A DNA stretch of 64,000 nt from JAIRNF01 sp031551125 (GTDB lineage: Bacteria > Bacteroidota > Bacteroidia > Bacteroidales > UBA932): contig JAVBOB010000011.1 in NCBI GenBank assembly GCA_031551125.1, positions 1 to 64,000 of the forward strand, read 5' to 3'. Numbering within the stretch: position 1 is the first letter of the stretch; every line of letters begins with the position of its first letter. The translations under genes and the position numbers were made by a program. Under the pieces are notes generated by a model that did not search any database, was not told the DNA's origin, and saw only the letters and a list, made by a program, of their open reading frames with translations. Shown here in pieces: positions 1 to 8,494 of this stretch.

Positions 1-84
1 GGTTGGTTTTGTACTTTACTTGGCGTTTTGTCTTGCAAAATTTACGACTTTTTCCGGTTTTGTTGAAAAGTGTTTACAGAACCC

Positions 85-149
85 GCCCCGAAGTTAACTG
101 AACCCCAAACGCTGGACACTAACTTTTGGGGTTAAGTTCACTTCGGGGC
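85..149. repeat. Imperfect 25-bp inverted repeat near window start
   Basis: Arms at 85-109 and about 125-149 pair with two mismatches (GCCCCGAAGTTAACTGAACC opposite its near-complement) around a short centre. The position just downstream of a minus-strand gene would suit a terminator, but there is no T-run. The arm sequence also resembles insertion-sequence ends, and no transposase is visible in the first 205 bases. Confidence 0.5.
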
Positions 150-205
150 TGTATTTATTTTAAACTTGTTTGAGCGAATTTTTTCGCTTTACTAGGAGGT
201 AAACC

Positions 206-1459
206 TTACAGCTGCTCAATCAGTCTGAAAATAAAGTCAGGGTAGCCCCTGCTTACATCGTCATTTTCTCCCAGCCTGACTACAATAATTTTCTTATCGG
301 GATTTACATACATAACCTGATGCATAATACCCAAGGTGAAGTAGTCAACGTATGCCGTAACACGCCATTGGTTATTGTTTTGCTCATCCTGCCATACCTT
401 ATAGCGTTGGTAGCGTTTACCTGCCTTTTCCATTGCTTCTTGTGCGCTGAGCGAGTCCGGAAAATATCGGCTACCTTTACTGGTTATGCTAACACCTTCA
501 CTATACCATTGGTATTGATAGCCGTCGTTCTCTACATCTGGTGTTGTAGTTGCTGTTATCCAAGCCGGGTTAATAATTTGTTTGCCGTTCCATTGTCCGC
601 CGTTGAGGTACAGCCGTCCTATTTTTGCAAGGTCTATAGCTGTTGCATTCAGCCCGCAGTAGGCTTTTGTAGAGCGGTGTCGTTTATCGTCCAAGCTCCA
701 TGTCGCACGGTTTTCCATGCCCAGCGGTATCCAAATTTTTTCTTCCAAATATTTTCCCAGCTCTTTACCGCCGGCCTTTTCCACGGCAATACCCAGTAAG
801 GCCGTCGATGCGCTTTGGTAGTCGTGTACGGTTCCCGGTTCGTGCGCAAACTTCATACGTTTCAGCTGTCCCAGCTGGTTAGTTCCGTAGTACATTCGCG
901 CCATGCCCGAAAACGGGTTGCTGTATGATTCGTCAAACTTTAGACCGGACCGCATGTTCAGCAAATCCTCAATGGTAAGGCGTTGGTACTCGGGTGCTTT
1001 TCCGTTCAGCTCAGGAATATACTTGCTTATCGGGTCATGTACGCTTTTAATGAGCCCGTCATCTACCGCCAACCCAACCAGCAATGAGGTAACAGATTTT
1101 GACGTAGAGAAAAAGGTTGAGATATGGCTTCGGTCATAGCCCCTGTAATACTTCTCAAACAAAATGGAGTCATTGCGAATAACCAGAAACGAAACGGTAG
1201 AGGTTTTTTGCAGAAAATCATCCAACGACATAAGCAGGCTATCGCCTTTCTTCCATTGGGCGTACTGTATAACACATTTTTTAATTGCCTCCTCGTTTCC
1301 TTGCTTAAAGTGAAATACGTTATCGCCTGTGTTAATTTCTGTGTATGGGAAAATTTTGTAGTCATCAATATCGGCATAACCATACTTGATGTATCGGGAA
1401 ACAACGGTGCATGACACACATAAAACAAGCACAGCAATAACGGAGAGCGCTTTTCTCAT
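206..1459 (-). CDS. Serine hydrolase, beta-lactamase class C-like, lipoprotein
   Basis: A class C beta-lactamase/DD-peptidase fold protein (Pfam Beta-lactamase family), probably an esterase or peptidase acting at the cell envelope. The nucleophile motif SxxK is seen as STSK near residue 118 and the second motif as YQS near residue 210. The start chosen is the ATG at 1459, which gives MRKALSVIAVLVLCVSC, a lipoprotein signal with Cys at the lipobox; an upstream ATG at 1486 would put nine polar residues before it. At 417 aa the length is normal for the family. It is transcribed divergently from carA and stands alone. The substrate cannot be told from sequence; it need not be a true beta-lactamase. 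Confidence 0.85.
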   Translation of the reverse strand: MRKALSVIAVLVLCVSCTVVSRYIKYGYADIDDYKIFPYTEINTGDNVFHFKQGNEEAIKKCVIQYAQWKKGDSLLMSLDDFLQKTSTVSFLVIRNDSILFEKYYRGYDRSHISTFFSTSKSVTSLLVGLAVDDGLIKSVHDPISKYIPELNGKAPEYQRLTIEDLLNMRSGLKFDESYSNPFSGMARMYYGTNQLGQLKRMKFAHEPGTVHDYQSASTALLGIAVEKAGGKELGKYLEEKIWIPLGMENRATWSLDDKRHRSTKAYCGLNATAIDLAKIGRLYLNGGQWNGKQIINPAWITATTTPDVENDGYQYQWYSEGVSITSKGSRYFPDSLSAQEAMEKAGKRYQRYKVWQDEQNNNQWRVTAYVDYFTLGIMHQVMYVNPDKKIIVVRLGENDDVSRGYPDFIFRLIEQL

Positions 1460-1540
1460 GGTGGTAGTTGAGTTGGTTAGTAGCATATTTGCTAGTTCAA
1501 GTTACTAATTATTTCGTTTGTCACTTCATGCCGATCATCC

Positions 1541-1649
1541 TTACCCCCTAGCCCCCTAAAGGGAGAACTCGGCTACCGAGCAATTAAACTTACATTATAA
1601 GGAAGTCATTAGCACAAGCCTAAAGCCCCCTTTAGGGGGTTGGGGGTAA
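1541..1649. repeat. MITE-like CCCCCTAAAGGG element (family A), copy 1
   Basis: A 109-bp unit begins TTACCCCCTAGCCCCCTAAA and ends with the near-complement CCCTTTAGGGGGTTGGGGGT. The interior matches, on the opposite strand, that of the copy at 28809-28907 (a GGCTTG...TGACTTCCT stretch). The rest of the 430-bp gap before the carA leader is AT-rich with no other feature seen. Confidence 0.7.
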
Positions 1650-1855
1650 TAGTTAGTAGCTTGATTTATTTATAATATACGAAACGAACGATGAATTTGT
1701 TACACTCCACACCATTAATTTTATGATTGATTAGCACTGAAACTTTGAAATAATTATCAAATAACTGATAAACAATAGATTGTCATACAATTAGTAGTAT
1801 ATACATTAGTTTTAAACATGTTGAAAATATCATTTTCGTTGAGCGGAAATTTTAT

Positions 1856-1863
1856 TACCTTTG
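1856..1863 (+). promoter_or_regulatory. Bacteroidetes -7 promoter element (TACCTTTG) for carA
   Basis: TACCTTTG fits the Bacteroidetes consensus TAnnTTTG exactly. It would start transcription near 1870, about 20 nt before the leader-peptide ATG. No good -33 TTTG lies at the usual spacing, so the element rests on the -7 match and its position. Confidence 0.55.
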
Positions 1864-1889
1864 TCGAAATTTGAACGTTAGAAAAAGAC

Positions 1890-1946
1890 ATGACATTTTT
1901 CGATCATTTACCGGATAATATCATCAACAGCATATTTATTTCTTAG
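1890..1946 (+). CDS. Putative 18-aa leader peptide upstream of carA
   Basis: A short ORF, MTFFDHLPDNIINSIFIS, starts 20 nt after the predicted start point, and its stop codon (1944-1946) abuts the first base of a terminator hairpin. A ribosome reaching the stop would cover the 5' arm and prevent the hairpin from forming. This geometry resembles the pyrBI leader of enteric bacteria, where UTP-dependent polymerase pausing lets the ribosome catch up. The T-rich stretch TTTTTCG inside the leader could serve as the pause region. No database family is expected at this length, and expression is inferred only from the layout. Confidence 0.5.
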   Translation: MTFFDHLPDNIINSIFIS

Positions 1947-1979
1947 ACGGCAGAGGGCTAATCCTTCTGCCGTTTTTTT
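1947..1979 (+). terminator. Attenuator-like intrinsic terminator before carA
   Basis: Stem ACGGCAGA (1947-1954) pairs with TCTGCCGT (1966-1973), extendable by two or three pairs, followed by seven Ts. No plus-strand gene lies upstream except the 18-aa leader, so this terminator sits between the carA promoter and carA and can only act on the carA transcript. Confidence 0.75.
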
Positions 1980-2012
1980 ATGTTTCGTAATTTTTAAAGT
2001 CGCATACACTAT

Positions 2013-3083
2013 ATGAAAGCAACATTAACGCTAAGCAACGGCACAACGCTAACCGGAGAATCATTCGGAGCACAAACCCCTGTTTCGGGTGAGGTGGTGT
2101 TCAGCACCGCCATGACCGGATACCCTGAGAGCCTTACCGACCCTTCCTATCAAGGACAAATTCTTACGTTAACTTTTCCGCTGGAGGGCAACTACGGAGT
2201 TCCTTCCGATGAGCTGGATGCTAACGGTATATCACGTTTGTTGGAGTCGGAGAAGGTGCAAATAAACGGGCTTATCGTAGCTGATTATTCAGAGCAGTTT
2301 AGCCATTGGAACGCAAAGGGCAGCCTGGCCGATTGGCTGATAAGGAACAACGTTCCGGCTATTACGGGGATTGATACCCGCGCGCTAACCAAGCTATTAC
2401 GTGAGAATGGCTCCATGCTTGGCAAAATTACCATTGGCGATAGCGTTGACAATACACCAATGTACGACCCTGCCGGCGAAAATCTTATAGGCAAGGCTTC
2501 ATGCAAGGAAGTAGTAACGTATGGAAACGGAAAATACCGTGTAGTACTGGTTGACTGCGGGGTAAAGCATAACATTATTCGTTGCCTGCTAAAGCGTGAT
2601 GTAACAGTAGTACGTGTACCTTGGAACTACGATTTTACTACGCTTGAATACGACGGACTGTTTATCTCTAACGGTCCCGGAAGTCCTGCGCATTGTGATG
2701 TAACGGTGGCTAACATTAGGAAGGCGCTATCCGGCAGCAAGCCTATTTTCGGTATCTGCATGGGTAACCAGCTACTATCGTTGGCTAGCGGAGCAAAAGT
2801 GTATAAGCTAAAGTACGGTCATCGCAGCCACAACCAGCCTGTTCAGCATGTACCATCAGGACGTTGCTTTGTAACTTCGCAAAATCACGGTTACGCTGTT
2901 GATAACGCTACCATACCCACCGATTGGGAGCCGCTTTTTGTAAACCTGAACGACGGTACAAACGAAGGAATTCGTCACAAAACAAAACCTTTTTTCTCGG
3001 CACAGTTCCACCCCGAAGCGGCCAGCGGCCCTACGGATACGGAGTTCTTGTTCGATGAGTTTGTAAAGCTGTTGGGTAAGTAG
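2013..3083 (+). CDS. carA: Carbamoyl-phosphate synthase small (glutaminase) subunit
   Basis: CarA hydrolyses glutamine and passes ammonia to CarB to make carbamoyl phosphate for pyrimidines and arginine in the cytoplasm. The N-terminal CPSase small-chain domain covers about residues 1-135 and the class I glutamine amidotransferase domain about 175-350. The nucleophile is Cys249 in GICMGNQ, and the His-Glu pair is in FHPEAASG (His333, Glu335). The usual GICLGHQ is altered by one His-to-Asn change next to the nucleophile loop. The 356-aa length is typical. It is controlled by the attenuator-like leader just upstream. carB lies 716 bp downstream, with a small secreted-protein gene between them. 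Confidence 0.97.
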   Translation: MKATLTLSNGTTLTGESFGAQTPVSGEVVFSTAMTGYPESLTDPSYQGQILTLTFPLEGNYGVPSDELDANGISRLLESEKVQINGLIVADYSEQFSHWNAKGSLADWLIRNNVPAITGIDTRALTKLLRENGSMLGKITIGDSVDNTPMYDPAGENLIGKASCKEVVTYGNGKYRVVLVDCGVKHNIIRCLLKRDVTVVRVPWNYDFTTLEYDGLFISNGPGSPAHCDVTVANIRKALSGSKPIFGICMGNQLLSLASGAKVYKLKYGHRSHNQPVQHVPSGRCFVTSQNHGYAVDNATIPTDWEPLFVNLNDGTNEGIRHKTKPFFSAQFHPEAASGPTDTEFLFDEFVKLLGK

Positions 3084-3290
3084 CTTGTTCCTAAAGGGAG
3101 ATTTTTTACTACATAGGTTTATTGGTATCACGTATCAAGATACACAACACACGATAAAAAAGAAACACTATTACGATTGAAAAGGATAAATTATCTCCTT
3201 GCACCCCCCCTACGGAACTCTTTGCGAACTTTGCGGTTAAAAGAATAGGCTGGTAAGGGGATTTAGGGGTATATCGAAAGCTGATAATAT

Positions 3291-3764
3291 ATGCAACATG
3301 TACTAAAAATACTGCTATTTCTTCTTCTCCCGCTGTGCGGCTTCGGGCAAAAGAAGCTGATACCTTCTGTTGGTATATCATACCAAAAAGAGTGGGTGGG
3401 TGAAGTGAACTTGATGCTAGCAGAAACAGCAAGAGACCATTCCGGTTTAGGAATTTATGGTCCTCGCTTAGGTGCAGAGTTTAACTTCGATTCAAAGAAT
3501 TTTATATACGCCCCCAAGCTGGGTTTTGAGGTAGATGTGGTATTCTTGGCCGTTCGAGCAAGTGCGGTTACATACATAGATAACGGTAATGCAGATTTAC
3601 GATTATTGCCCGAAGTCGGAATCAGCTTCTTTGGTTTGGCAAATATTATGTACGGTTACGGATTTCCGGTATTGAGCTACGAAGCAGGTTCCATAAGTCG
3701 AAACAGAGTAACGCTGACTATTAATATATCACGCGATTTGTGGCGGGATGTATTTGGGCGATGA
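3291..3764 (+). CDS. Small secreted protein of unknown function
   Basis: I do not recognise this 157-aa protein. A signal peptide is clear (MQHVLKILLFLLLPLCGFGQ, cleavage near GFGQ-KK). The mature part alternates hydrophobic and polar residues with many Gly and aromatic residues and ends in an aromatic-rich strand-like segment, as in small outer-membrane beta-barrels. It lies between carA and carB on the same strand, 35 bp before carB, and has no obvious link to pyrimidine synthesis. The 207-bp gap before it holds fragments of dispersed repeats, including a GGTATCACGTATCAAG word at 3123 that recurs near 43866 and 44080. Confidence 0.65.
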   Translation: MQHVLKILLFLLLPLCGFGQKKLIPSVGISYQKEWVGEVNLMLAETARDHSGLGIYGPRLGAEFNFDSKNFIYAPKLGFEVDVVFLAVRASAVTYIDNGNADLRLLPEVGISFFGLANIMYGYGFPVLSYEAGSISRNRVTLTINISRDLWRDVFGR

Positions 3765-3799
3765 TATACATAAACGATAAAATATAAAACACAACATAC

Positions 3800-6700
3800 A
3801 TGGACACTCAAATTAAAAAGGTGCTTTTAATAGGCTCAGGAGCCTTAAAAATCGGAGAAGCGGGAGAGTTTGACTACTCGGGTGCACAGGCGCTGAAAGC
3901 CTTGAAAGAAGAGGGCATTGAAACTATTTTGGTAAACCCTAATATTGCCACTATACAAACGTCGGAAGGTATTGCCGACAAGGTATATTTGCTACCGGTA
4001 ACACCCTACTTCGTTGAAAAGATAATTGCCCGTGAGCGTCCCGATGGAATTATGCTGGCCTTTGGCGGACAAACAGCGCTTAACTGCGGTGTGGAGCTGT
4101 TCCGTAGCGGTGTGCTGGAAAAGTATAACCTGCGTGTGCTTGGTACTCCCATACGTGCTATTATGGATACTGAAGACCGTGAGCTGTTCAACCAGAAGCT
4201 GGCACAGATAAACGTAAAGTTTATTAAGAGCGAAGCTGTTACTACGGTTGATGAGGCTCGCAGGGCGGCCAATACGCTGGGCTACCCCGTTATTGTTCGT
4301 GCAGCATACGCGTTGGGCGGTTTAGGTAGCGGTTTCTGTAATAACGATGAGGAGCTAAACATACTGGTAGAAAAAGCCTTTACCCACTCGCCGCAGGTAC
4401 TTGTAGAGAAATCGTTGAAGGGCTGGAAGGAGATTGAATACGAGGTGGTGCGTGATAAGTATGATAACTGTATCACCGTATGTAACATGGAAAACTTCGA
4501 CCCGCTGGGAATCCACACGGGAGAAAGTATTGTAGTTGCACCTTCTCAAACGCTTACCAATAGCGAGTTTCATTTGTTACGTGAAACAGCAATCAAAATT
4601 GTTCGTCATATCGGAATTGTGGGTGAGTGTAACGTACAGTATGCGCTTGACCCCGAATCGGAGGATTACCGTGTGATTGAAGTGAACGCCCGTCTTTCAC
4701 GTTCATCGGCTCTTGCATCGAAAGCAACTGGTTATCCGTTAGCATTTGTTGCCGCAAAGTTAGGACTGGGCTACGGTTTACAAGAGCTTAAAAACTCGGT
4801 AACGAAAGATACTTCGGCATTTTTTGAACCTGCATTAGACTATGTAGTATGTAAAATTCCCCGTTGGGACTTAGGCAAGTTCAACGGAGTAAGCCGCAAG
4901 CTGGGTAGCAGCATGAAGAGCGTTGGCGAGGTTATGTCTATCGGTCGTACGTTTGAAGAGGCCATACAGAAAGGCTTACGTATGATAGGGCAGGGTATGC
5001 ACGGCTTTGTGGGTAACAAGGATATTAAAGTTGCCGATGTTGATAAAGCCTTATCCGAGCCTACCGACATGCGTATTTTTGTAATTGAAAAAGCATTTGA
5101 ATCGGGCTACACGGTTGATAGGATACATGAGCTTACCAAGATTGATAAGTGGTTTTTGTATAAGCTGAAAGGCATTATAGATCTTGCGCGCGAACTCGAA
5201 AAATCTTCGCAAATAGAAGATGTTGCAGATGATACTATACGTAGAGCAAAGCAGCTGGGCTTTTCTGATTTTCAGCTGGCACGTTTGGTAAAGAAACCCG
5301 CTAACAGTGAAATTGAAAACGCCTTGCTGGCTGTTCGCAGCTACCGCAAGCAGCGTGGAATTGTGCCTGTAGTGAAGCAAATAGATACGCTGGCAGCAGA
5401 ATATCCGGCACAAACCAACTATCTATACCTTACCTATTGCGGAACGGAGAACGATGTCGATTTCAGTAACGACGGTAAATCGGTAGTAGTGTTAGGTTCG
5501 GGAGCTTATCGTATTGGTAGCTCTGTTGAATTTGACTGGTGTTCGGTAAATGCCGTACAAACCGCGCGTAAGCTGGGCTACCGTTCAATTATGGTTAACT
5601 ATAATCCTGAAACGGTATCAACGGATTACGATATGTGCGACCGTTTGTACTTCGATGAGCTGTCGCATGAGCGTGTGCTGGACGTTATGGACTTGGAAAA
5701 TCCGAAGGGTGTAATTGTGTCGGTGGGCGGACAAATTCCGAATAACTTGGCCATGAAGCTGCACCGCCAAGACATACCTATTCTTGGCACGTCTCCCATT
5801 TCAATTGACCGTGCGGAGAACCGTCATAAGTTCTCTAGCATGTTAGATAATCTGAACATTGACCAGCCACGTTGGAAGGAACTTTCTAGCATGGCAGAAA
5901 TATATGATTTTGTTGATAAGGTAGGTTTCCCTGTGCTTATTCGTCCATCGTATGTGTTGTCGGGTGCGGCTATGAACGTGTGCTCGAATAAGGATGAGCT
6001 GGAACATTTCTTGGAGTTGGCAGCCAACGTATCGAAAGAGTATCCGGTGGTGGTTTCTGAGTTTATACAGAACGCAAAAGAAGTAGAATTCGACGGTGTA
6101 GCCGATAAGGGAGAGGTAATTGAGTACGCCATTTCCGAGCATATTGAGTTTGCAGGCGTACACTCGGGCGATGCTACACTGGTGTTCCCCGCTCAAAAAA
6201 TCTATTTCGAAACAATGCGCCGAATTAAAAAGGTAAGTCGTGCTATTGCAAAGGAGCTAAACATATCAGGCCCCTTCAACATACAGTTTCTGGCTAAGAA
6301 TAACGATGTGAAGGTGATTGAATGCAACCTGCGGGCATCACGCAGCTTCCCCTTCGTATCGAAAGTGCTGAAGAGGAATTTCATTGATACCGCTACCCGC
6401 ATCATGTTGAATGAGCCGTACAGTAAGCCCGATAAAACAATTTTTGATGTTGACTGTATAGGGGTGAAGGCATCGCAGTTCTCTTTCTCTCGCTTGCACT
6501 TGGCCGACCCTGTGCTGGGTGTTGATATGGCTTCAACGGGTGAAGTTGGTTGCTTGGGAAGCGACATTAACGAAGCCTTACTGTCTGCAATGATATCGGT
6601 AGGTTATCGCATACCCAAGAAAAATATCATGCTTTCAACAGGTGATAGTCGGTCGAAGATAGAGCTGCTGGAGCCTTGTCGTACACTGGTAAGTAAAGGA

Positions 6701-7021
6701 TTTGTACTGTATGCAACACCCGGTACGCAACGCTTCTTGGCAGATAATAATGTTCCTGCAATTGCCGTTCACTGGCCTGATGAGCAGGAGCAGCCCAACG
6801 TAATGGATATGATTCGCGATAAGCAGCTGGATATCGTTGTCAATATTCCGAAGAACCTCTCAAAGCACGAGCTGAACAACGACTACAGCATACGTCGTGG
6901 TGCGGTTGACCATAACATTCCGTTGCTTACAAATGCCCGTTTAGCCAGCGCGTTTTTAAATGCTGTATGCGCTATGAGCATTGATGACATTGAAATTCGT
7001 AGCTGGCAGGAGTATAATTAA
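3800..7021 (+). CDS. carB: Carbamoyl-phosphate synthase large subunit
   Basis: CarB uses two ATP, bicarbonate and CarA-derived ammonia to make carbamoyl phosphate. The duplicated architecture is visible. The first half starts with KKVLLIGSGALKIGEAGEFD and holds an ATP-grasp domain to about residue 400. An oligomerisation segment follows, then a second half beginning VVVLGSGAYRIGSSVEFDW with its own ATP-grasp. The C-terminal MGS-like allosteric domain covers the last 130 residues or so. The 1073-aa length is complete. It follows the small secreted-protein gene by 35 bp, so it may share the carA transcript or have its own start. No terminator is seen behind it. Confidence 0.97.
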   Translation: MDTQIKKVLLIGSGALKIGEAGEFDYSGAQALKALKEEGIETILVNPNIATIQTSEGIADKVYLLPVTPYFVEKIIARERPDGIMLAFGGQTALNCGVELFRSGVLEKYNLRVLGTPIRAIMDTEDRELFNQKLAQINVKFIKSEAVTTVDEARRAANTLGYPVIVRAAYALGGLGSGFCNNDEELNILVEKAFTHSPQVLVEKSLKGWKEIEYEVVRDKYDNCITVCNMENFDPLGIHTGESIVVAPSQTLTNSEFHLLRETAIKIVRHIGIVGECNVQYALDPESEDYRVIEVNARLSRSSALASKATGYPLAFVAAKLGLGYGLQELKNSVTKDTSAFFEPALDYVVCKIPRWDLGKFNGVSRKLGSSMKSVGEVMSIGRTFEEAIQKGLRMIGQGMHGFVGNKDIKVADVDKALSEPTDMRIFVIEKAFESGYTVDRIHELTKIDKWFLYKLKGIIDLARELEKSSQIEDVADDTIRRAKQLGFSDFQLARLVKKPANSEIENALLAVRSYRKQRGIVPVVKQIDTLAAEYPAQTNYLYLTYCGTENDVDFSNDGKSVVVLGSGAYRIGSSVEFDWCSVNAVQTARKLGYRSIMVNYNPETVSTDYDMCDRLYFDELSHERVLDVMDLENPKGVIVSVGGQIPNNLAMKLHRQDIPILGTSPISIDRAENRHKFSSMLDNLNIDQPRWKELSSMAEIYDFVDKVGFPVLIRPSYVLSGAAMNVCSNKDELEHFLELAANVSKEYPVVVSEFIQNAKEVEFDGVADKGEVIEYAISEHIEFAGVHSGDATLVFPAQKIYFETMRRIKKVSRAIAKELNISGPFNIQFLAKNNDVKVIECNLRASRSFPFVSKVLKRNFIDTATRIMLNEPYSKPDKTIFDVDCIGVKASQFSFSRLHLADPVLGVDMASTGEVGCLGSDINEALLSAMISVGYRIPKKNIMLSTGDSRSKIELLEPCRTLVSKGFVLYATPGTQRFLADNNVPAIAVHWPDEQEQPNVMDMIRDKQLDIVVNIPKNLSKHELNNDYSIRRGAVDHNIPLLTNARLASAFLNAVCAMSIDDIEIRSWQEYN

Positions 7022-7040
7022 TTGATTATTTATTATTGTT

Positions 7041-7073
7041 TATTGATTATTTATTGATTATTTATTGATTATT
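7041..7073. repeat. 11-bp tandem repeat, three units
   Basis: TATTGATTATT occurs three times in a row directly after carB, within a wholly AT-rich stretch. It may be a remnant of the ATTGATTATT-type words found in other gaps. No function can be assigned. Confidence 0.6.
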
Positions 7074-7171
7074 TCCCGCTAGTGGGTATATTAAGTATTG
7101 GACGAAAGAACAAGGATTGAAGGAACAAAGACGGTTGTAAAAGAGTAAATACAATATTATAAAACTATAGA

Positions 7172-7507
7172 ATGACAGATATAGCAAGCTGCCCAAAATG
7201 TGAAAAGGAGAATACCTACTTTGATGGAACGTTTAACGTGTGCCCCGACTGTGGACACGAATGGACTGCAGGTAGCGTAGTAGAAGATGAAACATCGGCA
7301 ATACCGCGTGATAGCAACGGAACAGAATTGGTAGATGGCGATGCCGTAACCGTTATAAAAGATTTACCGGTAAGGGGTTCGTCAATGGTAATTAAGCGGG
7401 GTACAAAGGTAAAAAGCATTCGGCTTACGGATAACTATGAAGAGGTGGATTGCAAAATCGAAGGTTCAAGCATTGTACTAAAAACCTGCTTCTTGAAGAA
7501 ATCATAG
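7172..7507 (+). CDS. yjdM: YjdM (PhnA-type) zinc-ribbon protein
   Basis: A 111-aa protein of the YjdM/PhnA family. The N-terminal zinc ribbon is visible as CPKCEKEN and CPDCGHEW (two CxxC pairs, residues about 7-10 and 24-27), followed by a small beta-rich C-terminal domain with the DGDAVTVIKDLPVRG stretch typical of the family. The family was once linked to alkylphosphonate use because of its E. coli neighbourhood, but its biochemical role is uncertain. It stands alone 150 bp after carB and has no phosphonate genes around it. Its identity is clear and its function is not. Confidence 0.9.
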   Translation: MTDIASCPKCEKENTYFDGTFNVCPDCGHEWTAGSVVEDETSAIPRDSNGTELVDGDAVTVIKDLPVRGSSMVIKRGTKVKSIRLTDNYEEVDCKIEGSSIVLKTCFLKKS

Positions 7508-7604
7508 TGCTTGTTTTTGATACGTTAGCAAGCTACAGAAGTCTATTAGTCTATTGAGTATATCTTTTCTCTGAGTAAGATACACTAGCTAACAGCAGAA
7601 AAAT

Positions 7605-7734
7605 GTTGGGCTAAAGCCCAATTGTTTGAAGCCTCTTAATCCGTTGACTAAAGTCAACGGCAATAAGCCTTTTCATTGCCGTCAGCTTTAGCTGACGGAT
7701 GCAAAAGAACCCAGCTATTGGGCTTTAGCCCAAC
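7605..7734. repeat. Nested inverted repeat (GGGCTAAAGCCC type)
   Basis: Perfect 18-bp outer arms GTTGGGCTAAAGCCCAAT (7605-7622) and its complement (7717-7734) enclose a second pair around CCGTTGACTAAAGTCAACGG and GCCGTCAGCTTTAGCTGACG. Each arm is itself a small hairpin, giving a cruciform-like REP structure. Confidence 0.8.
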
Positions 7735-7789
7735 TACTAGCTAAGTACCCATGATTATTTTACGAAGAGGAAAAATATTAATCAAGAGC

Positions 7790-8494
7790 ATGAGTAAGAG
7801 AATTGTACTTATATTCACCGTGCTAACGCTTCTTTTTTCGAATAGCAGAGCCACCGCTCAAACATCGGCACAGGTACTGCCCAAAGGCTTTGTTTATGTT
7901 ACCGACGTGGTTACCGATGTGCTTTTGGATATACGCTACTACAGCAGCTACAACTTTATTGGTACTCGTATTGATGGCTACAAGGCTCCCGCCGCTATCT
8001 TAACTGAAGAAGCGGCCGGCGCGTTGAAAAAAGCCGGCGATGAGTTGAGAACGCAAGGTTATATACTGAAAATATACGATGCTTACAGACCTCAGGCTGC
8101 CGTTGATCATTTTGTTCGCTGGGCAAAAGATACCGCTGATACAAAAATGAAAGCCATTTTTTACCCCGATGTAAAGAAATCGAACTTGTTTAAGCAGGGC
8201 TACATTGCTACAAAATCAGGACATTCAAGGGGTAGTACGGTTGATCTTACGCTGGTAGATATAAAAACAGGCAAAGAGCTAGATATGGGTTCTCCCTTCG
8301 ATTTATTTGGTCCCATCTCACACCACGGTGCCGGCGGCATAACACCCGAGCAAGCTAAGAACCGCGAGCTACTAAAGAACGCAATGGTAGCCAACGGTTT
8401 TAAATTCTATAAGGAAGAGTGGTGGCATTACACGTTGGTAAACGAGCCATACCCAAAAACATTCTTTGATTTCCCAGTAGCCTGTCTGTACTAG
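7790..8494 (+). CDS. D-alanyl-D-alanine dipeptidase, VanX/DdpX family
   Basis: A zinc dipeptidase of peptidase family M15D, exported, that splits D-Ala-D-Ala; in non-resistant bacteria such enzymes recycle cell-wall dipeptide. The zinc-site motifs are present: SGHSRGSTVD (His and Asp ligands) near residue 145 and EWWH (catalytic Glu, His ligand) near residue 213. The ATG at 7790 is preferred over 7751 because it opens directly into a signal peptide (MSKRIVLIFTVLTLLF, cleavage near ATAQ). There is no vanH or vanA ligase nearby, so a glycopeptide-resistance role is unlikely. Confidence 0.9.
   Translation: MSKRIVLIFTVLTLLFSNSRATAQTSAQVLPKGFVYVTDVVTDVLLDIRYYSSYNFIGTRIDGYKAPAAILTEEAAGALKKAGDELRTQGYILKIYDAYRPQAAVDHFVRWAKDTADTKMKAIFYPDVKKSNLFKQGYIATKSGHSRGSTVDLTLVDIKTGKELDMGSPFDLFGPISHHGAGGITPEQAKNRELLKNAMVANGFKFYKEEWWHYTLVNEPYPKTFFDFPVACLY

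Noticed and set aside
1063..1437. A 124-codon frame overlapping the serine hydrolase gene
   Set aside because: A shadow frame of a well-supported gene, with no independent start or motif.
206..1459. Antibiotic-resistance beta-lactamase
   Set aside because: SxxK is present, but as a lipoprotein with a YxS second motif it could equally be an esterase or peptidase; resistance cannot be claimed.
1947..1979. Hairpin before carA as an ordinary terminator of an upstream gene
   Set aside because: The nearest upstream gene is on the other strand and reads away, so only the carA transcript can meet this hairpin.
7790..8494. Vancomycin-resistance dipeptidase
   Set aside because: The VanX family match is clear, but no vanH, vanA-type ligase or VanRS genes are nearby and the protein is exported, so a wall-recycling role fits better.
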